Virus record (IMG/VR): IMGVR_UViG_3300032322_002493 | Location: 1-22,051 of that record | Direction: 5' to 3' (one strand) | Source of the DNA: a virus | Length of the DNA stretch: 22,051 nt | The notes under the pieces: model-generated | What the model saw: only the letters and a program-made list of their open reading frames with translations | Told to the model about the DNA's origin: nothing | The model's database searches: none | Shown here: positions 1 to 6,903 of the stretch, one piece after another | Layout: each line of letters begins with the position of its first letter | Numbering within the stretch: the first letter of the stretch is position 1 | Program-made: the position numbers and the translations under genes

Positions 1-440
1 ACATCTTGCACCGTATTCGGGGTAATCATCCCCAGGGTTGGGTCGTTTTCCAGCTCCATGACCATCGTTTCGATCAGGTCAGGTCGGTAATGCACGTCGC
101 TGTCGACAACGAGCAGGTAATCAAATGCCCAGAAGTCCAGCGAGCTTAGGCACACGTTTCGGTAACGGGCCAGCCACTTGGTGCGTTCTGTGGACTGGAC
201 GCTGCCCCACTTACGGGATCCGGTCTTCTCGGACATCAGGAATCCCTTGCGATCATCCATCCAACGCAACAGGATTCCGCCCGTCATGTCCTGGGAATCG
301 TTCTCCAGGAAGGCGTAGATGAAGCGATACCCCTTGGGGATCAGTTCGTTCTCCATCCACTCGTATTGGGCAAGCGCGTGACTAATGATTTCACTACTAT
401 CCCGCCACAGTGTGAGCACTGCAATGCGCTTGCCAGTCAT
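1..440 (-). CDS. Glycosyltransferase, GT-A fold (partial, N-terminal 146 residues)
   Basis: The reading frame starts at ATG 440-438 and runs off the left edge, so only the N-terminal 146 residues are present. It begins MTGKRIAVLTLWRDSS and contains FDYLLVVDSDVHYRPDLIE at about residues 106-124. The D113-S-D115 pair has the position and context of the metal/nucleotide-sugar binding DxD motif of GT-A glycosyltransferases. The LVVDSDV...P..LI pattern resembles the Anp1/GT2-like group. The protein would transfer a sugar from an activated donor; the acceptor is unknown (phage DNA, virion protein or host envelope are all possible). It follows the small hli cluster on the same strand, seven bases after the stop of the 53-aa gene. 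A second, GT-B type glycosyltransferase lies at 5349-6605. Fold-level assignment is fairly secure; substrate is not. Confidence 0.72.
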   Translation of the reverse strand, partial: MTGKRIAVLTLWRDSSEIISHALAQYEWMENELIPKGYRFIYAFLENDSQDMTGGILLRWMDDRKGFLMSEKTGSRKWGSVQSTERTKWLARYRNVCLSSLDFWAFDYLLVVDSDVHYRPDLIETMVMELENDPTLGMITPNTVQD

Positions 441-447
441 GAATAAT

Positions 448-609
448 CTACAGATCTACCCGAATATAAGAGATTTCTTGGTCTTGTAAACGTTTCTCGT
501 ATTTGTCTGCGTCAATTGTTTCAACATCTTCAAAGGCTTTGCCATTCAGGCAGCCAGTGCGGCACTCCTCGTCAAAATCAAGGTAGAACCGTGTGAGATT
601 TGATGCCAT
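448..609 (-). CDS. Small hypothetical protein (53 aa)
   Basis: ATG at 609-607, stop TAG at 450-448. The product begins MASNLTRFYLDFDEECRTG and ends YIRVDL. It is mildly acidic, has two cysteines (C16, C20), no membrane segment and no domain that I recognise. It overlaps the last 32 bases of the hli gene in another frame and ends just upstream of the glycosyltransferase start, so it fits the dense minus-strand operon. Coding status is inferred from the ordinary amino-acid make-up and the exact filling of the gap between hli and the glycosyltransferase. Function unknown. Confidence 0.6.
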   Translation of the reverse strand: MASNLTRFYLDFDEECRTGCLNGKAFEDVETIDADKYEKRLQDQEISYIRVDL

Positions 610-847
610 CGATCAGGCTCCAAATGCTGGTATGAGTTGTGAATTCGTATAGGAGTACGACACTTAAGACCAACATTGCGATACGACCGTTCACCCGCTC
701 GGCGTACCACAGATGATCATCAATGTCTGTATGCCACTTCCAAAATTTTAAGTCAGGACACTCTTCCAGTATCCAGGTGAACAGTGCGGAAAACATCCAG
801 CCCAAACAAGCCGCGTAACCTTGAATACCTAACAGGATTTTGTTCAT
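578..847 (-). CDS. hli: High-light-inducible protein (Hli), divergent two-helix form
   Basis: The 89-aa product carries the chlorophyll a/b-binding-like motif ExxNGRxAM at residues 50-58 (E50, N53, R55, M58), followed by a hydrophobic stretch to about residue 68. That is the signature of the one-helix Hli/Scp proteins of cyanobacteria and cyanophages. These proteins associate with photosystem II assembly intermediates in the thylakoid and quench excess excitation; phage copies are thought to keep host photosynthesis running during infection. Unlike typical Hli proteins it has a second hydrophobic stretch before the motif (about residues 4-27), giving two predicted membrane helices. Its ATG overlaps the TAA of the upstream 33-aa gene (TAATG), suggesting translational coupling. 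The family call is confident; the role of the extra helix is unknown. Confidence 0.85.
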   Translation of the reverse strand: MNKILLGIQGYAACLGWMFSALFTWILEECPDLKFWKWHTDIDDHLWYAERVNGRIAMLVLSVVLLYEFTTHTSIWSLIDGIKSHTVLP

Positions 848-948
848 TACTGCAGGAGGTTGCCTGAGAAAAGGAGGTAGGCATCAATGCCTACAATCAC
901 AAGAATAGCGCCCAAAATCGTCATTATCGCGCAGGTGAAGTCTTTCAT
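847..948 (-). CDS. Small membrane peptide (33 aa) coupled to hli
   Basis: ATG at 948-946, TAA at 849-847. The product starts MKDFTCAIMTILG and is almost wholly one hydrophobic helix (about residues 5-26) with a short polar end. Its stop codon shares a base with the hli start (TAATG), the classic arrangement for termination-reinitiation. No family is recognised; it does not match PsbN, PetG or other small photosystem subunits I could compare by eye. It is transcribed divergently from the exonuclease gene at 1001. A small thylakoid or inner-membrane partner of the Hli protein is a guess from the coupling only. Confidence 0.5.
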   Translation of the reverse strand: MKDFTCAIMTILGAILVIVGIDAYLLFSGNLLQ

Positions 949-958
949 TCGCGGTTCG

Positions 959-986
959 TTGACAACCTAGGTAAGCTGACAATAAT
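959..986 (+). promoter_or_regulatory. Sigma70-like promoter with palindrome in the spacer
   Basis: TTGACA at 959-964 is a perfect -35. AATAAT at 981-986 (five of six) serves as -10 with a 16-bp spacer. The predicted start near 993 leaves only about eight bases before the ATG at 1001, so the first gene would be nearly leaderless. ACCTAGGT at 965-972 is a perfect 8-bp palindrome between the two boxes and could be an operator. It drives the plus-strand replication operon; the opposite strand of the same gap must carry the start of the hli cluster. Confidence 0.6.
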
Positions 987-1000
987 ATACAAAACCTTCA

Positions 1001-1855
1001 ATGGTTGCTAAAGTTAATACATCCGATCCTTGGATTCAAGCCAAGGATGAGCAACCAGAGATGATGCGGGACCTGAACCGGACCGCAGCCAGGATTACGC
1101 TTAACGGAAAGCGGCATTACACAACTCCGTTACCCACTGGACCTGCGCCGTCCGTAACTACTATCATCAGTGAAACGGCTTCCGAAGCAAACAAACGGAA
1201 GCTGGAAATGTGGTCGAAAGCAAATCCAGGTGTTAAAGAAGCTGCTGCGGAACGGGGAACTGCCATCCACTATGGGATGGAGCAGTACCTCAAAGGGAAC
1301 AAAACTCCAGAAATACCAGACGATTATCAGGACTTTTGGTCGGGTATGCCGCCAATCTTGGATCAGTTTGAGGAAGTCCTTTGGGCCGAGTCCCCTGTTC
1401 TGGATAAATTTAAGTTCACTATTGGTGCTGATGATGTTGCTCGCGTTTGGGGTTGTGACGGAGAAGGACGTGCTTGGGCTGGTGCTCCTGACATCATTGG
1501 TGTCGCTAATAACAAACTCACGCTTGCTGACCTAAAGACCAGCGTCAAACCCTACAGTCGTAAGTGGCCTAAGGATCTGGATAAGGGTTCGCCGGAATGG
1601 CGAGATCTTTTGGGTGGTCACATGAAATTCAAGAAAACCTGCAAGCAACTGGCGGCGTACGACATTGCTATTCAGCAGACTTTGGGCATGAGGGTCCAGC
1701 AGGCAGCCATCTTGGTTTCAACACCTGTCCGCACTCAAGTCTTCAAGATCTCCAGGCGCTTCCTCGATATTTTGCATGAAGACTGGTACAAGATTGTTGC
1801 TGAATACTATGAGCAGGTTGAGAATTGTAATGTTTACGATCCTGATCTCATCTGA
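1001..1855 (+). CDS. PD-(D/E)XK family nuclease (RecB/Cas4-like exonuclease)
   Basis: 284 aa. The conserved core of the PD-(D/E)XK fold can be read in order: GTAIH with H90; WAE with E130; GAPDIIG with D164; then LADLKTS giving the D177-x-K179 catalytic pair; and QLAAYDIA with Q216 and Y220, the RecB-type motif III. Such phage nucleases process DNA ends during recombination-dependent replication or degrade host DNA, using Mg2+. It is the first gene after the promoter at 959-986 and sits two genes upstream of the primase-helicase, which fits a replication/recombination job. Its TGA overlaps the next ATG by one base (TGATG). Exonuclease is favoured over endonuclease because of the RecB-like Q-x3-Y motif, but polarity cannot be told. 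Confidence 0.8.
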   Translation: MVAKVNTSDPWIQAKDEQPEMMRDLNRTAARITLNGKRHYTTPLPTGPAPSVTTIISETASEANKRKLEMWSKANPGVKEAAAERGTAIHYGMEQYLKGNKTPEIPDDYQDFWSGMPPILDQFEEVLWAESPVLDKFKFTIGADDVARVWGCDGEGRAWAGAPDIIGVANNKLTLADLKTSVKPYSRKWPKDLDKGSPEWRDLLGGHMKFKKTCKQLAAYDIAIQQTLGMRVQQAAILVSTPVRTQVFKISRRFLDILHEDWYKIVAEYYEQVENCNVYDPDLI

Positions 1856-2040
1856 TGGACGCAGAAACTGCTGATATCAAAGTGAATCTCACGCGAGAAG
1901 AACTGGAATTAATCCTTGGCTTTCTTTCGGCCAGGCGCATCTACATCCCCTACGGAGAGAAGTGGGGCTACAGCTTCTGGCAGCCGTACATGGACAAGAT
2001 GTTGCACAAGATTGAGGCGGCACTGGAGGCAATTGAATGA
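1855..2040 (+). CDS. Small hypothetical protein (61 aa)
   Basis: The start ATG overlaps the nuclease stop by one base. The product runs from MDAETADIKVNLTREELE to HKIEAALEAIE and looks like a compact helical protein with an aromatic middle (YGEKWGYSFWQPY, residues 33-45). The opening NLTREELELILGFL resembles the start of a small helical bundle seen in many phage accessory proteins. I recognise no named family. Translational coupling to the nuclease suggests a related job, for example as a nuclease accessory factor, but this is context only. Confidence 0.7.
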   Translation: MDAETADIKVNLTREELELILGFLSARRIYIPYGEKWGYSFWQPYMDKMLHKIEAALEAIE

Positions 2041-2149
2041 CTGCGTGGACCCTGGATGAGTCTAATGAGTCCAAGTAATCTCTAAAAAGTTCTAAGGGTC
2101 TTCCGGATTGGTCGCCGTAGGATAAGGAGACACCCAACTCAGCCCTCCG

Positions 2150-2335
2150 ATGGAAATTTACATTTCTGTCGGTGAGTGGATAAATACTCTCCAGATCCGC
2201 ATGAATACTGCGGTGGATGGGGATTGTTTTTGTCTGCCCACCCCGATGCACCTCCATGCCTACAACTTGGTTAAGGACGCATCATTTCCGGAGCGGAACT
2301 TTAGAGTAGAACTCAAAGAAGAAAGTAAAGTATGA
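2150..2335 (+). CDS. Small hypothetical protein (61 aa)
   Basis: Starts MEIYISVGEWINTLQIRMN and ends VELKEESKV. It is predicted mixed alpha/beta with no motif I know. Its TGA overlaps the ATG of the primase-helicase gene in an ATGA of four bases, so the two are probably translationally coupled. The 109 bases before it hold no convincing gene. A purine-rich GGATAAGGAGA lies about 20 bases upstream, too far for a normal ribosome-binding site. Function unknown; real coding status is supported mainly by the ATGA junction. Confidence 0.55.
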   Translation: MEIYISVGEWINTLQIRMNTAVDGDCFCLPTPMHLHAYNLVKDASFPERNFRVELKEESKV

Positions 2336-4971
2336 CCAGCCGAAACCAGCAGGCCCTCCGTCCAGGGGAAGTCAATCTCAGCTATATCCCCATTGATTGG
2401 CCTCTCACCCCCCTGGGTGCCAAGAAGGATCCGTACGTCAACGGCTGGCAGAACAAGCCTTTTAGCGTCCGTGAAATCGAGGAGGAAATTGTAGCCGGTA
2501 ACTGCCGTGCCATCGGTCTGCTCGGTGGTCCTGTCTACAACCATCCCTATGGCCTGGTCTGGGTCGACATCGATGGTCCAAGCGTCTACCAGCTGGTGGA
2601 AGGAATCTCGGATCTGCCTTTGTTACAGGCGCTGCCGCCAACCTTAACAATCATGAGCGGCAAGATTGGCCGCGAACGGAAGCTCTATAAACTCAGCCGC
2701 GATAAACACAAGCATTTCGTACGGAACAAGTACACCTGGCACGCGGAAGCAGATAAAGAAAAGCTTGAGATCCTGTGGCAACGGCACCAGGGTGTTCTCA
2801 TGGGTCTGCACCCTGAGACTGAAGGCTACTTCACTGCAGAAGGCCAGGGCTTTGAATGGGTTGATGATCTGCCTGAATTCCCGGAATGGCTGCTGAACGC
2901 CATCATCAATAAAAACGTTCGCCAGGGGACACCGGCCAAGGAACGCACTCGGATTGTGGGTCCGGGTTTTGCAATTAACGCAGAGGTGTCCTTAGAGCGG
3001 GACATGAAACTGGCGACGGAAGCCATGTGGGCACTGCCGCCGGAAGCTGCGGATGACTACGACATCTGGATTACGATTGGCCAGACGCTCCACAGCTTGG
3101 ATGAATCCCTGCTTGATAACTGGGATGAGTGGTCTAAGCAGTCAGAAAAATATCGGGAAGGTGAGTGCCACAGGCGTTGGCGTTCCTTCTCTAAAAACGG
3201 TGGTCGGGGCCTTGGTTCTTTGATTCATATCGCACAGGAGCATGGCTGGAAGCCTTCTCAAGAACATCGTGCGATGAACGTTGACGATGACACGCTAGAG
3301 CACGTCTCCAAATTGCTTGCTGAATTAGAAGAGGATCTACAAATGGCACCGGAAGCTCTGGTAGAAACCAAAGGTCAAGTTCAAGCTGAACCCGTGTGGA
3401 AGGTAAGGCAAGCGCAGGCGCCTGCAGAGAAACAAGGAAAAGACCAACGGACCAGAAACCCTTCATCGAACGTAGTTACGGACGTGGTGTTGGACTTGTA
3501 TAAGGGGGATCTGCTTTTTAGTCAACCGCATGGCCAGTTCTTCCTGTACCAGAAAGAGGCCCGTGGTCTGTGGTCCCCTTTAACCAAGATCGAAATCCTC
3601 GGTGACATCCGTAACAAACTGCAACTGCTTGGCGACTTCCTTCCGAACGGCTTCAGCACCAACCTGATGAACGATGTCTGCACCCAACTGCAGTCGGTAC
3701 TTGCCGTTGAGGAATGGTATGACGGCACTGAACTGCTCCTGTTCACCAATGGTGTGTTGAATGTTCAGACCAGGGAGCTGCTTCCGTTTAACCGGGAGAT
3801 GCACCTGGTTCAGCAGATGCCGTACCCCTACGATCCAGCTGCCACCTGTGAAGAAATTGTTAAGTGGCTGAAGAGTACCCAGCACGACAGCTGGGAACGC
3901 ACTCAAGTTTTGCGGGCATGGCTGCGGGCAACACTGCTCGGGCGCTACGAGATCCAGAAGTTTGTGGAGATTGTCGGCCCTGGTAAGTCGGGTAAATCAA
4001 CTTACGCAAACCTGGCTGTGGCATTGGTGGGTAAAAGCAATACTTACTCCACGGACTTCGAGAACATGGAGAAGAACCGCTTTGAAGCGGCTGCCTACAT
4101 GGGCAAAAAACTTTTACTGTTCCAGGATGCCGACCGCTGGGGTGGTTCGGTCTCTCGCCTGAAAGCCATCACTGGTAACGACTGGATCCGTAGCGAACGC
4201 AAGTATCAGGGCGAAGGTCTTGACCCATTCCAATACCACGGGGTGGTGATGATCACCGCCAACGAAGCTATCCAATCCACTGACTACACCTCTGGTCTGG
4301 CCCGTCGTCGCCTCACTATTCCGTTCGACCGCCCCTTCACTGGTGGGCCGAATGAACAAAAAGAATTGATTAAGTTCAATTCCAAGGGTGAGCCCCAGGG
4401 TGTGTTTTCGCCACTGCTGCCGGGCCTGGTGAACTGGCTCCTGGATATGAGCGAAGAAGAGATGCGGGAGTACCTGATGGAAACTTCCAAGAAGGTCAAG
4501 TTCTTCAAGAAGTACGAGAAGATGCAGAACCTCAGGTCTAATCCCCTGTTGGACTGGATGGAGCACAAGATCATCTTCGATCCAGGTATCAGCTCTGCTG
4601 TTGGCTTTACGAAGAACGCACCGATGGGTTCGTCCCATATCTACGCCAATCAGGACAAGTGGTTGTACGCCAGCTACGCCGAGTTCTGCCGTCAGTGCAA
4701 TGTCGGCATCATGTCGCGCAACCGATTTGAGCCCCTGTTCATTGACGTATGCAAGCACCAGCTCAAGATTGATGTCTTCCCCATGCGAAATACCAGGGGT
4801 ATGCGGGTCGTGAACGTTGCCGTCAGGGAGTCCAGCCCGAAATATGAAGACTGGCCGTCCATTGTTGAAGTGTCGTCAGATAAGGAAAAGTACAAAGAGT
4901 TTTATGGAATGAAGCTAGATGCAAATGTTGATGCGACAATGGAAGATGAACTAGAAATTACAGATGTCTAA
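2332..4971 (+). CDS. Primase-polymerase / D5-like helicase fusion protein
   Basis: 879 aa, the largest replication gene here. N-terminal bifunctional primase-polymerase (AEP) domain: IPIDWPLTP..K.P....W near residues 19-39 and VWVDID with metal-binding candidates D79 and D81. About residues 215-305 resemble the PriCT-2 domain (WALPPEAADDYDIWITIG; RRWRSFSKNGGRGLGSLIHIA). A polar linker (about 310-385) leads to a D5 N-terminal-type region and an SF3 helicase: Walker A GPGKSGKST near 548-556, Walker B LLLFQDAD near 594-602, sensor MITANEA near 640, arginine-rich LARRRLTIPF near 657. It would prime and unwind DNA at the phage fork. The 4-base overlap with the upstream gene and 8-base overlap with speD place it inside one operon. 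T4-like and T7-like cyanophages use different primase-helicases, so this hints at another lineage. Confidence 0.88.
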   Translation: MTSRNQQALRPGEVNLSYIPIDWPLTPLGAKKDPYVNGWQNKPFSVREIEEEIVAGNCRAIGLLGGPVYNHPYGLVWVDIDGPSVYQLVEGISDLPLLQALPPTLTIMSGKIGRERKLYKLSRDKHKHFVRNKYTWHAEADKEKLEILWQRHQGVLMGLHPETEGYFTAEGQGFEWVDDLPEFPEWLLNAIINKNVRQGTPAKERTRIVGPGFAINAEVSLERDMKLATEAMWALPPEAADDYDIWITIGQTLHSLDESLLDNWDEWSKQSEKYREGECHRRWRSFSKNGGRGLGSLIHIAQEHGWKPSQEHRAMNVDDDTLEHVSKLLAELEEDLQMAPEALVETKGQVQAEPVWKVRQAQAPAEKQGKDQRTRNPSSNVVTDVVLDLYKGDLLFSQPHGQFFLYQKEARGLWSPLTKIEILGDIRNKLQLLGDFLPNGFSTNLMNDVCTQLQSVLAVEEWYDGTELLLFTNGVLNVQTRELLPFNREMHLVQQMPYPYDPAATCEEIVKWLKSTQHDSWERTQVLRAWLRATLLGRYEIQKFVEIVGPGKSGKSTYANLAVALVGKSNTYSTDFENMEKNRFEAAAYMGKKLLLFQDADRWGGSVSRLKAITGNDWIRSERKYQGEGLDPFQYHGVVMITANEAIQSTDYTSGLARRRLTIPFDRPFTGGPNEQKELIKFNSKGEPQGVFSPLLPGLVNWLLDMSEEEMREYLMETSKKVKFFKKYEKMQNLRSNPLLDWMEHKIIFDPGISSAVGFTKNAPMGSSHIYANQDKWLYASYAEFCRQCNVGIMSRNRFEPLFIDVCKHQLKIDVFPMRNTRGMRVVNVAVRESSPKYEDWPSIVEVSSDKEKYKEFYGMKLDANVDATMEDELEITDV

Positions 4972-5323
4972 TGGGCGGCACCTAATTCTGGACCTGTATG
5001 ACTGCGATCCAGAGGCATTAGATAATTTTGATCTGTTGGAGGAGTGGCTGGAAGCTGCCCTCCTGATGTCCAAGGCCACGATACTTCGGATTTTTGGTGA
5101 GAAATTCGAGCCACAAGGTGTGACTTTACTGGCACTTCTGGCTGAATCTCACGCATCAATTCATACTTGGCCGGAGATGGGCTATGCCGCCATCGATCTC
5201 TACACCTGCGGGGACACGACCAACACGCATAAGGCTGCTGAGTTCTTGAAGTACAAACTCAAGGCCAAAATTTCGGAGGAGCGGGAATTAACCCGTTCTA
5301 TTACTCCGTCAGTTTGTGTATAG
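4964..5323 (+). CDS. speD: S-adenosylmethionine decarboxylase proenzyme
   Basis: 119 aa, the normal length of the prokaryotic class 1B enzyme. The motif LLAESHASIHTWPE (residues 58-70) contains the E61-S62 self-cleavage site; S62 becomes the pyruvoyl group. H67 and C82 (in YTCGD) match the processing and catalytic residues of the Thermotoga enzyme (S63, H68, C83) with an offset of one. It decarboxylates SAM to give the aminopropyl donor for spermidine. speD is known in several marine cyanophages, where polyamines may help DNA packaging or support the host photosystem. Its ATG lies eight bases inside the primase-helicase gene. No aminopropyltransferase is visible in the window, so the product is presumably used by host enzymes. 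Confidence 0.93.
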   Translation: MSNGRHLILDLYDCDPEALDNFDLLEEWLEAALLMSKATILRIFGEKFEPQGVTLLALLAESHASIHTWPEMGYAAIDLYTCGDTTNTHKAAEFLKYKLKAKISEERELTRSITPSVCV

Positions 5324-5348
5324 TAAATCGAGAATAATCCGATTTTCT

Positions 5349-6605
5349 GTGACAAAAAAACCAAAGCTTCTGTGGGTCGGTGACGTAATTGCCACCACCG
5401 GTTTTGCGCGTGTAACGCATAACGTCATTGAGCAGCTGAAAGATAAATATGAAATTGTGATCTTGGGTTGCAACTGGCACGGTGATCCGGATCCCCTGCA
5501 AAACGAATACAAGATCTATCCGGCATCCAACCGATTCCAGCAGGCTCCCTTTGGTGAAGAGCGGATGCGGGAAATTGTGCAGATCGAAAAGCCCGACATC
5601 ATCTTCACAATTAACGACTGCTGGATTATCAATACCCAGTACGCACAGATCGCTGATCTGCACCAGCAGCTGGGCTTTAAGTTCGTGGGCTACATGCCCA
5701 TGGACTCCTACAACTGGGTGGGCGCCCTCTCCGATACTGCCAACAACTGGGACGCAGTGGTGTCCTACACGGAATTCGGGGCGCACGAATTTATTAAAGG
5801 TGGGGTCCAGAAGCCCATTACCGTTATCCCCCATGGTGTGACCCCAGGGCAGTTCAAGCCTGGTGACAAGATTGCTGCACGTAAGCGGCTGGGAATTAAG
5901 GAGGACGCATTCATTGTCTTCAACGGCAACAGGAACCAGTTCCGCAAACGGATCGACATCACCATTGATGCCTTCGCTGATTTCGCGGTCGATAAGCCGG
6001 ATGCTCACCTGTACCTGCACATGGGTACCAAGGACCAGGGCTGGGATGTGATGGCCGTATTCGCTCGTGAAATGCAGAAGCGTGGGCTCGATCCCAACGG
6101 TCGCATCATCATGACCGCCAATACGCCTAACCCGCCGTCCGTACCCGTGGACATGCTGGAGACCATCTACCAGGCTGCCGATGTGGGTGTCAATACCTGC
6201 AAGGGTGAGGGCTGGGGGCTGGTGAACTTCGAGCACGCTGCCTGCCGTGTGGCACAGGTGGTGCCGGATCATACGTCCTGCAAGGAGATCTTCGAGGGCT
6301 ACGGCAAGCTGATCCGCTGTGACCACGTTGATGTGGACACCAACTTTGCCCGCGAGATGCCCTGCCCCTCCGCCAAGCACATGACGGAGATCCTCAACGA
6401 ACTGTACGAGGACCGCGAGAAGCTCGATGCCGTTGCCGAACTCTGTTACCTGCGGGCGACTGACGAGCAGTTTGCATGGACCACCATCGCTGCTCAATTC
6501 GATGGGGTGTTCCAGGAGGTGCTCAACCCTGTGATCGAGGCTGAGGCGCTGGTGACACCTAAAAAGAAAGCGAAGAAGAAGGAGCAGGAGCTGGTGCCGG
6601 CATAA
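5349..6605 (+). CDS. GT-B glycosyltransferase, GT4-like
   Basis: 418 aa from GTG 5349; an upstream in-frame GTG at 5316 would add 11 residues and overlap speD by eight bases. I prefer 5349 because the protein then opens MTKKPKLLWVGD, like related GT4 proteins. A first Rossmann-like half shows the glycine loop GDVIATTGFARV (about 11-22 of this form) and IPHGV at 160-164. The second half has FNGNRNQFRKRID (about 191-203) and the donor-site motif KGEGWGLVNFEHAAC (about 285-299), the EGxG...E region of retaining GT4 enzymes. It transfers a sugar from a nucleotide donor; the acceptor is unknown. The C-terminus is lysine-rich (TPKKKAKKKE). It is the last gene of the operon and is followed 28 bp later by a terminator. 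Confidence 0.85.
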   Translation: MTKKPKLLWVGDVIATTGFARVTHNVIEQLKDKYEIVILGCNWHGDPDPLQNEYKIYPASNRFQQAPFGEERMREIVQIEKPDIIFTINDCWIINTQYAQIADLHQQLGFKFVGYMPMDSYNWVGALSDTANNWDAVVSYTEFGAHEFIKGGVQKPITVIPHGVTPGQFKPGDKIAARKRLGIKEDAFIVFNGNRNQFRKRIDITIDAFADFAVDKPDAHLYLHMGTKDQGWDVMAVFAREMQKRGLDPNGRIIMTANTPNPPSVPVDMLETIYQAADVGVNTCKGEGWGLVNFEHAACRVAQVVPDHTSCKEIFEGYGKLIRCDHVDVDTNFAREMPCPSAKHMTEILNELYEDREKLDAVAELCYLRATDEQFAWTTIAAQFDGVFQEVLNPVIEAEALVTPKKKAKKKEQELVPA

Positions 6606-6633
6606 GATGTCGCGGGTGAACTCCTGTGGGACG

Positions 6634-6663
6634 AGGGCCTCCGCTTCGGCGGGGGTCTTTTTT
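6634..6663 (+). terminator. Intrinsic (rho-independent) terminator
   Basis: A GC-rich stem (GGCCTCCGC paired with GCGGGGGTC, with G-U pairs) is capped by a TTCG tetraloop closed by C-G, the very stable cUUCGg form. TCTTTTTT follows at once. It lies 28 bp after the glycosyltransferase stop and closes the plus-strand operon that starts at 1001. Confidence 0.92.
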
Positions 6664-6734
6664 GTGCGTTGGTGCGGCACGAAAGTACAGGTGTATCAAA
6701 ATCCCAGTCTGAGACTCGAATGTCGGTGCAGAGA

Positions 6735-6840
6735 TGCAGACTTTGGGGGTGTTTTAACCCTTACGCGACGTACATTACACTTTAGGGGTCAGCAGTGTTA
6801 TGTAGCTTATATAAAGATAAAAATGGGGTCAAAGTCTGCA
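6735..6840. repeat. 11-bp perfect inverted repeat, arms 84 bp apart
   Basis: TGCAGACTTTG at 6735-6745 is the exact reverse complement of CAAAGTCTGCA at 6830-6840. The arms enclose AT-rich DNA with TATATAAAG. The wide spacing argues for paired protein-binding sites and DNA looping more than for an RNA hairpin, although a long-range stem in a transcript is possible. Confidence 0.7.
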
Positions 6841-6849
6841 AGTCTGCAG

Positions 6850-6878
6850 TGGACCCGTACAAAACGGCCCCTTATAAT
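6850..6878 (+). promoter_or_regulatory. Sigma70-like promoter for the HNH gene operon
   Basis: TATAAT at 6873-6878 is a perfect -10. TGGACC at 6850-6855 (four of six) sits 17 bp upstream as a weak -35. The tandem AGTCTGCA pair lies directly upstream (6833-6848), where an activator that touches sigma would bind, which suits a weak -35. The predicted start is near 6885, about 19 bases before GTG 6904. Confidence 0.62.
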
Positions 6879-6903
6879 GTCATGAGTTACCGGTGGGTCT
6901 CCC

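Larger units (their letters stand above)
6664..6903 (+). promoter_or_regulatory. Non-coding regulatory region with AGTCT half-site cluster
   Basis: No credible gene lies between the terminator and the GTG at 6904. Short related elements cluster here: AGTCTGAGACT at 6706-6716 (two inverted half-sites around one base), CAGACT at 6737-6742, and AGTCTGCA twice in tandem at 6833-6848. The tandem copy ends two bases before the -35 of the downstream promoter. Repeated G-rich words (ACTTTGGGGGT, ACTTTAGGGGTC, ATGGGGTC) accompany them. The spacing and orientation suggest binding sites for a phage or host regulator; which one is unknown. Confidence 0.5.

Noticed and set aside
1170-1535. Plus-strand frame of 121 codons within the nuclease gene
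   Set aside because: The overlapping frame holds the full PD-(D/E)XK motif set; this one has none.
2037-2078. 13-codon frame starting in an ATGA after the 61-aa gene (MTAWTLDESNESK)
   Set aside because: The start/stop overlap is tempting, but 13 codons are too few to judge and nothing else supports translation.
4114-4758. Antisense open frame of 214 codons inside the primase-helicase gene
   Set aside because: The sense strand carries conserved helicase motifs; the antisense product shows no recognisable domain.
5301-6680. Antisense open frame of 459 codons opposite the glycosyltransferase
   Set aside because: It is His/Val/Leu-rich with no motif and lies fully opposite a gene with clear GT4 motifs, a common shadow of G/C-ending codons.
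6607-6885. Open frame of 92 codons after the GT4 gene
   Set aside because: It runs straight through the strong terminator and the repeat-rich regulatory region, and its product has a random, Cys/Arg-rich composition.
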